In this document: piece after piece, positions 22,732 to 28,964 of the stretch | How the letters are laid out: every line of letters starts with the position of its first letter | Position numbering within the stretch: position 1 is the first letter of the stretch | Assembly (NCBI GenBank): GCA_964514055.1 | Contig: CAZEPB010000018.1 | Span: forward strand, 1 to 28,964 | From: SG8-32-3 sp964514055 | GTDB lineage: Archaea > Thermoproteota > Bathyarchaeia > Bathyarchaeales > Bathycorpusculaceae | DNA length: 28,964 bases | Direction: 5' to 3' | The notes under the pieces: model-generated | What the model saw: only the letters and a program-made list of their open reading frames with translations | The model's database searches: none | Told to the model about the DNA's origin: nothing | Program-made: the position numbers and the translations under genes

Positions 22732-22745
22732 CATAAATTATATTA
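22732..22745 (+). promoter_or_regulatory. TATA box giving a probably leaderless transcript
   Basis: ATAAATTATATTA is centred about 26 nt before the ATG at 22765, so transcription would begin at or next to the start codon. The absence of any SD before that ATG agrees with leaderless translation. Confidence 0.45.
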
Positions 22746-22764
22746 GAATTAATTTTCGTAGCCA

Positions 22765-22947
22765 ATGCAGAAGTGTAAAGTGTATGAGTCTGTCAACGCT
22801 TCTGTTTTCTCAAGTTGCCCTATCGAGAAAGGATGTGTCCTCAGGTTGAAATGTCCAGTTTGTAACAGAAAATTAGCTTTTGACATAAAGCGACGCTCCG
22901 CTCGATGTATTGATTGCGGATGGAGCAAAACTTTCTATAAGAAATAA
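22765..22947 (+). CDS. 60-residue zinc-ribbon protein
   Basis: A Cys-rich N-terminal third (C4, C18, C24) precedes a classic ribbon: C30-P-V-C33 and C48-I-D-C51 with a basic beta hairpin between (FDIKRRSARC), ending GWSKTFYKK. The four ribbon Cys make zinc binding near certain. Such small ribbons often bind nucleic acids or basal transcription and translation factors. The partner is unknown. No SD is present, and the placement of the TATA box implies a leaderless mRNA. Confidence 0.75.
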   Translation: MQKCKVYESVNASVFSSCPIEKGCVLRLKCPVCNRKLAFDIKRRSARCIDCGWSKTFYKK

Positions 22948-23034
22948 TGCACGGAATTTCATTCTTCTCCCAGCTTTTATGGCTATATTCGGATTATTGA
23001 AGCTATCAGCAGATTTTGTTAAAACAGGGTTCAA

Positions 23035-23109
23035 TGGACCGGGCGGGATTTGAACCCGCGGCTTCCGCGTTGCGAACGCGGCGATCATACCAGGCTGATC
23101 TACCGGCCC
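23035..23109 (-). tRNA. tRNA-Ala (CGC anticodon), no encoded CCA
   Basis: On the minus strand, acceptor GGGCCGG pairs with CCGGTCC and includes G3:U70. The anticodon stem CCGCG/CGCGG holds loop TTCGCAA, anticodon CGC (codon GCG). The D-arm TAGATCAGCCTGGTATGATC is identical to that of the first tRNA-Ala. Discriminator A at 23035 is followed by T, so the CCA must be added enzymatically, in contrast to the tRNA at 3289. No intron is visible. Confidence 0.97.
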
Positions 23110-23146
23110 CTTACTTTGTTACTTCTGGAATAGAACCGCAAATGGG

Positions 23147-23166
23147 GAAATAAAGCGTTTCCTTAC
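23147..23166 (-). promoter_or_regulatory. BRE/TATA promoter of tRNA-Ala(CGC)
   Basis: The minus-strand sequence GTAAGGAAACGCTTTATTTC lies at the same distance from its tRNA as the related element near 3405-3424. It sits between the ileS stop codon and the tRNA. Confidence 0.65.
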
Positions 23167-23174
23167 GTGCCGAG

Positions 23175-26100
23175 TCAGTGAATGCTGATGCATATGCGTT
23201 TGCCGTCCAGTTTTGACTCGTGCCATTCTGCATCAACTTCGCCGCGGCTGCCATGCAAGTACACCTTTTTCGTGCGAACCAACTCAGCCATCTCTTCCAA
23301 GTAAGGCTCCAAAAGCCCTATGCTGTCCTCATCAAGCTCGGCTATGTGAACCGCGTCCAGAACGTCTGTGGGCACGTACCCAAGATCCTTCCGCAGGGCT
23401 TGAACACGACGGGCTAAATCTCTCATAAGTCCTTCTCCCAGCAGTTTTTCGTCGCGCTGTCCACTCACAAACACGAACAAGTCGCCTTCCGAAGCAGAAA
23501 CCCAGTTCTCCCCGCCAACGTAGTCTGGAACCTTCGTTGCGTATTCAGCTGCTTTAACGTTAGTCAACTCTAAGAACAGCGGTTCCTGCTTTCTCAATGC
23601 GGAGAACGTTTTTTCTGGTGCGACCACAATCGCCTTGCTGAGGGGCCATCTTCTCTTAAGCTTTGCCTGTTGCCTTGCAGCGTAGACCAAGGAAACGCTC
23701 TTGAACAAGACTTCAAACTCTTCCTCTAACGCTTGGTCTCGCATTTTGCTGTCTGGTTCTGGCCAGCCCATGAAGTTTATCGAGTCGGGCAGTTTGGCGT
23801 CGAGTTTTCTGTAGATTTTTTGGTGAAGTGCTTCGCTGAGATGAGGCGTGACAGGGTTGAAAAGCAGCGTAACCGTCTTCAGCGTGTGATGTAACACGGC
23901 GTATATTGTTTGTCGCCTTTCAAAGGTTTCAGGGTCATCCGTCCAGAGTTCTTTTCGTATCATGGGCACGTAGAGTCTGCTTAGGGTTTCGATTACGAAA
24001 TCCTCTAGAATCGCGGTAGCAACGTTAAATTCGCATCGTTCCAGTCGAAGCGTGTACTCATCTATTTTCTCCTGCAGCTTTGACAGCAGCCACCTGTCTG
24101 CGCTCTTAAGCTGGTTCGCACGTGTTGCCCATTCCAAATTGAATTTTTCAGGAGTAAACTTGTCGAACTCGGCGTTCTGCAAGAAAAATCTGCTCAGGTG
24201 ATAAAGTGTAGACAGCACCTGATAAGACCGTCGATTCAGTTCTTGCAGGTCGAAGTTCATGAAGTCGATCGGTGAGCATTTGCGCATCATGTAGAATCTG
24301 CACAGGTCTGCGGAGTACTTTTCTAGAAGCTTGTTGGTTTCCACGATGTTGCCTAGGCTTTTGCTCATCTTTCTGCCTTTTGCGTCTTGCGTTAACCCTT
24401 GGAACAAGAAGGCATGGTAGGGTGCTTCTGGTTTTCCGGTTAATATGACGTTTTCCAGAAGGAGCGAGTTAGCCCAGCCGCGAGTTTGGTCTATGCCTTC
24501 TGTGAGGAAATCCGTGGGCACAAACTTCGTGTGTTCTTCGTTGGTGAATCTGGCGTATGGTGAGGCGCCGCTGTTGTGCCACGTGTCCAGAACATAGTCT
24601 TCTCTGCGCATTGTGCCGCCGCATTTTTCGCATTTGAACGTGACGCGGTCAACCCATGGCTTGTGCAGCTCGAAATTTTCAGGAAGCTTTTCCAAAGCGT
24701 TTTCTGTGAGTTCTTTTTTGTTGGCTATCAGCCTTTTGTGTCCGCATTTTTTGCAGGTCCATATGGGCAGAGGTGTGCCCCAGACGCGTTCGCGTGAGAT
24801 GCACCATGGTTTGCCTTCTTTTAGAAAAGCGATGAAACGGTTTTTGGGTTCTTCAAAGTAGTACTCGATTTTTTCTGCGGCTTCGAGGACTTTGCTGTTT
24901 ATCTTGTCGGTTCTGAGGAAGTATTCTTTTCGTGCGAGCCACACCAGTTTGTGGTGGGAACGCCAGCACGTTGGGTACTCGTGCGTGACCTTTTTTACCG
25001 CTACAAAGGCGTTCCTGTTGCGGAGTTCTTCCACCACCAAGTAATCTGCTTCTCTTGCGAAAACGCCGTTGAACACGCCTCCGTCCTTTGTGAATTTGAC
25101 TTCGTCGTCGAAAGGCGCGAACACTGGCACGCCGCGTTTCTGTGCAGCCCAGAAGTCTTCTTCGCCGTTTCCAGGCGACAGGTGGACTACGCCTGTTGCG
25201 GTGTTGACGTCCACGAAGTCTTCGCAGATGACCGTGTGCACAAGCTTATGCTTGGTTTCAAGTTCCTTTTGCGCGGGGATTATGTCTTTAAGCGGGTAAT
25301 CGTATTTGGTTCCTTCGAGGCTTTTGCCTGTGACGGTTTCTGTGACCTTGAATTTTTTTATGCTGAGTTCTTGCATGACTGGCTCAACCCGCGGCTTTAC
25401 CATTATCCACAGTTCGCCGTCGACCTTCACTTTTGCGTATTCTGCGTCTGGGTGAACCGCCAGCATCGTGTCAGTTATTATCGTAAAGGGCATGGTTGTC
25501 CACACGAGGAAATACTCGTTTTTGCTGTCTGCGACTTTGAACTTGAAGTACAGTGAGGGGTCTTCCACGTCCTTGTAGCTGCCTTCGTAGCCGACTTCGG
25601 CGCTGCTTAGTGATGTTTGGCAGCCTGGGCAGTAAGCCACGACGTAGTAGCCTTCTTCGAGCAGGTTTTGTTCCCAGGCGCGTTTGAGGTACTGCCATTC
25701 TCTCTCGATGTACGTGTCCAGATAGGTCCAGTACGCTTTTTCTTGGTTTATGAAAGCTCCCAGGCGCCTGTCGGCTTCCACCCATTCGCGGTGGTACTTC
25801 AGGATGACCTTCTTACACTCTTCCACGAAACGTTCCATGCCTACGCGCTCCAGCAGTTCCCGCTTGTTCTTCACGCCTAAAAGCTTCTCCACTTCCAGTT
25901 CCACGGGCAAGCCTTGGCAGTCCCAGCCAGCCCAGAAAGGCACGTAGTATCCCTGCATGGTTTTCCACCTGTAACGGATGTCCTTCATCACGCGACCTCT
26001 GGAGTGACCGATATGTGGAATACCGTTCAAGGTGGGTGGGCCTTCAACGTAGCCTAAAACGCCTTTAGCGTCTTTTTCTCGGAGTTCCAGCTTTTCGCGG

Positions 26101-26204
26101 ATTTGGTTTTTTTCCCAGAATTGGCGGATTTCCTTTTCCAGCTCAAGCGGCTTATAGTTTGTAGCAAGACCTTGGCTGTTATCAGCTTCGGGTTCAGCAG
26201 TCAA
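23175..26204 (-). CDS. ileS: Isoleucyl-tRNA synthetase
   Basis: This 1009-residue class Ia synthetase charges tRNA-Ile. The HIGH motif is GIPHIGHS (H64-H67) and the KMSKS loop GRKMSKSLGN is at about residue 610. WDCQGLPVELEVEK belongs to the Rossmann core. A CP1 editing domain spans about 200-400, with VHLSPGNGEEDF. Zinc-knuckle CxxC pairs occur at CPGC (about 193), CKKC and CEKC (about 480-535). A C-terminal anticodon-binding domain follows. The start is TTG, with GGGATGA upstream; a nearby ATG is out of frame. Length fits archaeal/eukaryote-type IleRS. Codon use is visibly more G/C-rich than the nuclease genes beyond it. Confidence 0.97.
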   Translation of the reverse strand: MTAEPEADNSQGLATNYKPLELEKEIRQFWEKNQIREKLELREKDAKGVLGYVEGPPTLNGIPHIGHSRGRVMKDIRYRWKTMQGYYVPFWAGWDCQGLPVELEVEKLLGVKNKRELLERVGMERFVEECKKVILKYHREWVEADRRLGAFINQEKAYWTYLDTYIEREWQYLKRAWEQNLLEEGYYVVAYCPGCQTSLSSAEVGYEGSYKDVEDPSLYFKFKVADSKNEYFLVWTTMPFTIITDTMLAVHPDAEYAKVKVDGELWIMVKPRVEPVMQELSIKKFKVTETVTGKSLEGTKYDYPLKDIIPAQKELETKHKLVHTVICEDFVDVNTATGVVHLSPGNGEEDFWAAQKRGVPVFAPFDDEVKFTKDGGVFNGVFAREADYLVVEELRNRNAFVAVKKVTHEYPTCWRSHHKLVWLARKEYFLRTDKINSKVLEAAEKIEYYFEEPKNRFIAFLKEGKPWCISRERVWGTPLPIWTCKKCGHKRLIANKKELTENALEKLPENFELHKPWVDRVTFKCEKCGGTMRREDYVLDTWHNSGASPYARFTNEEHTKFVPTDFLTEGIDQTRGWANSLLLENVILTGKPEAPYHAFLFQGLTQDAKGRKMSKSLGNIVETNKLLEKYSADLCRFYMMRKCSPIDFMNFDLQELNRRSYQVLSTLYHLSRFFLQNAEFDKFTPEKFNLEWATRANQLKSADRWLLSKLQEKIDEYTLRLERCEFNVATAILEDFVIETLSRLYVPMIRKELWTDDPETFERRQTIYAVLHHTLKTVTLLFNPVTPHLSEALHQKIYRKLDAKLPDSINFMGWPEPDSKMRDQALEEEFEVLFKSVSLVYAARQQAKLKRRWPLSKAIVVAPEKTFSALRKQEPLFLELTNVKAAEYATKVPDYVGGENWVSASEGDLFVFVSGQRDEKLLGEGLMRDLARRVQALRKDLGYVPTDVLDAVHIAELDEDSIGLLEPYLEEMAELVRTKKVYLHGSRGEVDAEWHESKLDGKRICISIH

Positions 26205-26236
26205 CTTTCATCCCAGCATACCCGCAAATACAAGGA

Positions 26237-26250
26237 GATAATATATAAAA
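26237..26250 (-). promoter_or_regulatory. TATA box of ileS
   Basis: Minus-strand TTTTATATATTATC lies 33-46 nt before the TTG start, giving an expected leader of about 14 nt that includes the GGGATGA SD. Confidence 0.6.
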
Positions 26251-26376
26251 GCATTAAGCTTCTGAGGTTGAGCCTTTTCTGCAAAGGCTGAAATTCGTTC
26301 GCTAAAAGAGAAAAAGCAAGAGCAGAAAACCACAGATCAGGCAGTTCCTAACAAGGTGTTCGCAAACAAGAGCCTT

Positions 26377-27705
26377 TTACAGAGTACAAATACCGTTAGC
26401 GGCTGCAATCTTCTTCTCAACAATCTCTCGCGTAAATTTGTCACCAAGCGTAAGCTTTTTCACCACAGCATCAAAAATCTCACAAGCTGGTAAAATGCAA
26501 ATTTCTCTCTTTCTAGCATATTCCAGTTCATTAGGGGCAAATTGAGTTCTTTCCTTTCGATTTTTTTGCACATCAATTAGACGATACTGATTTGAGACAA
26601 ATATCCCCTTAACAGTCATATTTTCAAGCAAATAATCTTCCACCCATTTGTTGCATTGAGTGAGGTCTGCCATTGACGTTCGTTTCTCAGAAGCTTTCAC
26701 CTCAAAAACTGCATGTTTAAATGAAGTGACATGCTTGAAGTCGATTACCCAATCTTCTAGATTTTCAGCGCGAATTTTTCTTATTTCTGGAAAACCTAAA
26801 ACAATAAATGCGTCTTTCACAGCCATCTCCAATTGTTTACCATCAGACCATAAAAGTCGGCGAAGTTTAGATTTTTCAAATATTTGGTCTTCGAGAAGTT
26901 TGATATTCGCCTTAAGCCTATGTAGCGCTTCTTTTCTCCTGGAAAGCTGATTGCTTAAATCTGCAAGACCTGGAACATCAATTTTTAGTTCCCAATTTGG
27001 ACCAGTATGTTCTGTTGAAGTGTTACCCCTTAGATCATCAATTAATAAATCTATGTTATCTTCAACACTTCCTATAGTTGGCGGCGGCAAGAACGTTATT
27101 GACCCAGTAACAATGTTTGCTTCATAATTCCATGACATTCCAAATCCAACTTTTCCAAAGTGGATTCTCACTGCAAAACTACCGCCAATTGTCTGTTTTG
27201 CTGCATTCTTAATTTCTTCAGTCCTAACCAGTTCTGTCTCAAATGCCCTTTTTGCCTTGTCTGTAAAGAAATATCTCTCCGCTGATGTGGCAGGATTTGT
27301 CATACCCGCGACGTAATTAAATGCAACATCTCGAAAATAGTAAGAACACGTTTCTACATTCTTCAAATAATTCTTGATTGGAGGAATAACTTCTGACCTG
27401 CTACTAAGTTTCACTTTAGCAATTTTTTCAAAGAGTGGGTAGATTGGCAGCCAGTTCAGCTTGCTTGGTTTTGAAGGAACAATTACTATTACATGTTTTT
27501 CGCAGGTCATTAGCATATCAAAAACATATCGTCCAGCTTGAGTATACAGAGCGTCATCCAAGGAAGCATCTATTTTTTCTTTTGGTAATGATTGAAGGTT
27601 AATTATCAAGATGTCCGCGTTTGAAAAATTAGGAAAAGGATGTCCCCATTCAACAGACTTATTAGCATGACTGCTTTTTGACCCTAGAACCCAGATTTCT
27701 CCCAA
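26377..27705 (-). CDS. PD-(D/E)XK (Mrr-like) nuclease-domain protein, putative defence gene
   Basis: This 442-residue soluble protein has four visible parts. Residues 1-115 form an alpha/beta domain (ADILIINLQSL, then HVIVIVPSK) of unknown family. Residues about 120-245 are mixed and unrecognised. A coiled coil covers about 250-285. The C-terminal nuclease-like fold has GKQLEMAVKDAFIVLGF (E293), EDWVIDF (D318, D322), VFEVKAS (E335, K337) and TQCNKW (Q350), the order expected for Mrr-like PD-(D/E)XK enzymes. It may cut DNA or RNA. The start is TTG with GGTGG upstream. It is divergent from a HEPN gene and visibly AT-richer than ileS, suggesting acquisition. Confidence 0.7.
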   Translation of the reverse strand: MGEIWVLGSKSSHANKSVEWGHPFPNFSNADILIINLQSLPKEKIDASLDDALYTQAGRYVFDMLMTCEKHVIVIVPSKPSKLNWLPIYPLFEKIAKVKLSSRSEVIPPIKNYLKNVETCSYYFRDVAFNYVAGMTNPATSAERYFFTDKAKRAFETELVRTEEIKNAAKQTIGGSFAVRIHFGKVGFGMSWNYEANIVTGSITFLPPPTIGSVEDNIDLLIDDLRGNTSTEHTGPNWELKIDVPGLADLSNQLSRRKEALHRLKANIKLLEDQIFEKSKLRRLLWSDGKQLEMAVKDAFIVLGFPEIRKIRAENLEDWVIDFKHVTSFKHAVFEVKASEKRTSMADLTQCNKWVEDYLLENMTVKGIFVSNQYRLIDVQKNRKERTQFAPNELEYARKREICILPACEIFDAVVKKLTLGDKFTREIVEKKIAAANGICTL

Positions 27706-27883
27706 TTAATCCACCGCATTATTAGTTCAAGTTTAATTGATATTGAAATTTAAAAAATTAAAAGTTTTACGCATTAACTGTACCCGCGTAACTTGATTTA
27801 GCGCGCGCCTAAAGATTTTGGTTTTGCCGTGTTCAAAACAAGCTGACAGAAAAGCCTAAAACGATGCTGGTCTACTCAATATC
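27706..27883. promoter_or_regulatory. Shared divergent promoter region of the nuclease/HEPN pair
   Basis: About 180 nt separate two divergent starts. The nuclease side is strongly A/T-rich (TTTAAAAAATTAAAAG, 27748-27763), a likely TATA zone. A GCGCGCGC tract lies at 27800-27807. No SD is visible before the HEPN ATG. Co-regulation is an inference from the arrangement. Confidence 0.35.
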
Positions 27884-28753
27884 ATGAGTTCGACCGATAA
27901 CCAATACAACTGCAAGGTATTTTTGAAAAATATACGTGTTCAGCAAGAAATAGAAATAGATAATGATACCCAGATTGTGACGTCTGCTCAGGGATATACT
28001 TGCTATGATTCGGCTACATATATGAAATGTTATCTGGAAACGGTGATGGGTGAGCAGGTTAATATAGACATCGAGAAGTTAGCTAAAAACTATTCGAAAA
28101 ACATGCCTGTTAGTGTGATAAAACTTTGGAATATTGAAGCGCCAAATTTAAAGAAAGCAGCTGAGTTAGCGATTGACAAAAGTCAACCGATTATAAAATT
28201 TCTGACATATAACCAAGGTCAATCACCTGAGATTTTTGGTGTTACGTCAACAAGGAAAGAAGAGGGCACTTTCGTTGCGGTGCTTCCTGTTGCTTATTGC
28301 GGATGGAAAATCCATTTGATGGATAATTTGAATAGGATGGCTCGTTATGTCACGTTACAAACTAAAAAAGATGAGCGGCTTAACTTGTTTCTAACGCTTT
28401 TCTCTGATGCCGTCTCAGAGAATAACTTGGACTTTAAAATCGTTAAGTTATGGACCATTTTAGAGACAATGGCGGCTTCCTTTGAGGGCATTAAAGAACA
28501 AAGAGTAAGAGCACTCCTTGCTGATTACCAAATCGGCATACAAAATTACCAAAATTTCGACTTAATCAAGTTGGCATACAAGCACAGAAATGCAGTGGTT
28601 CATGAGGGTACGTCTGACCCTGAAGTCGCCTCGTCTCAATATACTCGCTTTCTTTCGGTATCAAATACAAACATAGCCAAAATTGTTAACGACCTGCAAG
28701 AACTGGTAAGTTACGTCATACGCTGGTACATACGGAGAACGGCTACAGGTTAA
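27884..28753 (+). CDS. HEPN-domain protein (Apea-like), putative RNase effector
   Basis: This 289-residue soluble protein has an N-terminal part (about 1-185) that is mixed and not recognised. The C-terminal all-helical domain contains FKIVKLWTILETMAASF and the HEPN signature R235-N-A-V-V-H240 within YKHRNAVVHEG, then long closing helices. The R-x4-H motif is the catalytic pair of HEPN ribonucleases, and the WTILE/KHRNAVVH layout is the one I know from Apea-like HEPN proteins. HEPN RNases act in toxin-antitoxin and phage defence by cutting RNA. The divergent PD-(D/E)XK gene is its only close neighbour. The start is ATG, and no MNT-type antitoxin is visible. Confidence 0.7.
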   Translation: MSSTDNQYNCKVFLKNIRVQQEIEIDNDTQIVTSAQGYTCYDSATYMKCYLETVMGEQVNIDIEKLAKNYSKNMPVSVIKLWNIEAPNLKKAAELAIDKSQPIIKFLTYNQGQSPEIFGVTSTRKEEGTFVAVLPVAYCGWKIHLMDNLNRMARYVTLQTKKDERLNLFLTLFSDAVSENNLDFKIVKLWTILETMAASFEGIKEQRVRALLADYQIGIQNYQNFDLIKLAYKHRNAVVHEGTSDPEVASSQYTRFLSVSNTNIAKIVNDLQELVSYVIRWYIRRTATG

Positions 28754-28848
28754 CCATGGTTTTAACACACGGCTCGTGAGTACCCGTATTGGCGCAGAAA
28801 CAGCCCAAAAACGTGCAGAAAGACCGAGCTGAATTCTATGCAGTTTAG

Positions 28849-28882
28849 TATATATAAGGGGGCTATAGACAATTTTTCACGC
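28849..28882 (+). promoter_or_regulatory. Conserved promoter module, copy B
   Basis: TATATATAAG followed by GGGGCTATAGAC is identical over 22 nt to copy C. It is then followed by AATTTTTCACGC, which shares TTTTTCACGC with copy A. Expected transcription start is near 28878. Nothing codes on the plus strand in the remaining 80 nt, so the gene it drives lies outside the window. Confidence 0.6.
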
Positions 28883-28964
28883 ACTAGTCCTGTCGGATTT
28901 GGCAGTCACCTTTTCATCCCTGTTGCACGCGCAGATACATGGAGATAGCGCATAAACGTACTAC

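Noticed and set aside
24951..25556. 201-codon plus-strand frame inside ileS
   Set aside because: Shadow of the ileS editing domain; Phe/Cys/His-rich with no motif.

Overview
The window looks like a chromosomal segment of an archaeon, most likely a TACK-group lineage near Bathyarchaeia. The evidence is an ESCRT-III (CdvB-type) protein, Trm1, a THEP1-type NTPase, a FilR1-type regulator, TATA boxes at archaeal spacing, frequent TTG/GTG starts with GGAGG-type Shine-Dalgarno (SD) sites, and archaeal surface proteins with one membrane anchor and many N-glycosylation sequons. The phylum is inference; kingdom-level placement is firm. No rRNA, CRISPR array, transposase or integrase was seen.

Layout. 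1-2350: small genes, mostly a minus-strand run (an uncharacterised protein, a two-TM protein, a DUF6485-like Cys/His protein, a CPBP/Abi protease with an in-frame TGA, a 26-aa Lys-rich ORF and a DUF4177-like protein). 2454-3239: FilR1-type regulator. 3289-3727: tRNA-Ala(GGC) and, divergently, a 41-aa protein behind a distinctive promoter module. 3827-6175: large CARDB-type surface protein. 6313-10783: a redox operon with a possible small membrane protein, a NapH-like polyferredoxin, one benzoyl-CoA reductase/2-hydroxyacyl-CoA dehydratase-type subunit, two different ASKHA ATPases (BcrD-like and BcrA-like) and a two-cluster ferredoxin with no ordinary start codon. 11013-16122: coiled-coil protein, small ORFs, THEP1 NTPase, trm1, proC, HAD phosphatase and small hypotheticals. 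16428-17084: CdvB-like ESCRT-III behind an operator-like repeat. 17134-18483: CoA-disulfide-reductase-type flavoprotein. 19088-21949: PQQ-propeller surface protein. 22084-26204: ICMT-like methyltransferase, zinc-ribbon protein, tRNA-Ala(CGC) and ileS. 26377-28753: a divergent pair, a Mrr-like PD-(D/E)XK nuclease and a HEPN protein, that looks like a defence island.

How it fits together. In the redox operon, electrons could pass from the membrane polyferredoxin through the soluble ferredoxin to ATP-driven ASKHA activators and then to the catalytic subunit. It has only one catalytic-type subunit but two ATPases, which matches neither classical benzoyl-CoA reductase (two plus two) nor classical dehydratases (two plus a homodimeric activator). 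The nuclease/HEPN pair is the best candidate for an undescribed defence module. A third system-level signal is a core-promoter module present three times (3463-3495 plus, 11964-11985 minus, 28849-28882 plus) with a conserved spacer between the TATA box and the predicted start site. One copy precedes the 41-aa protein gene.
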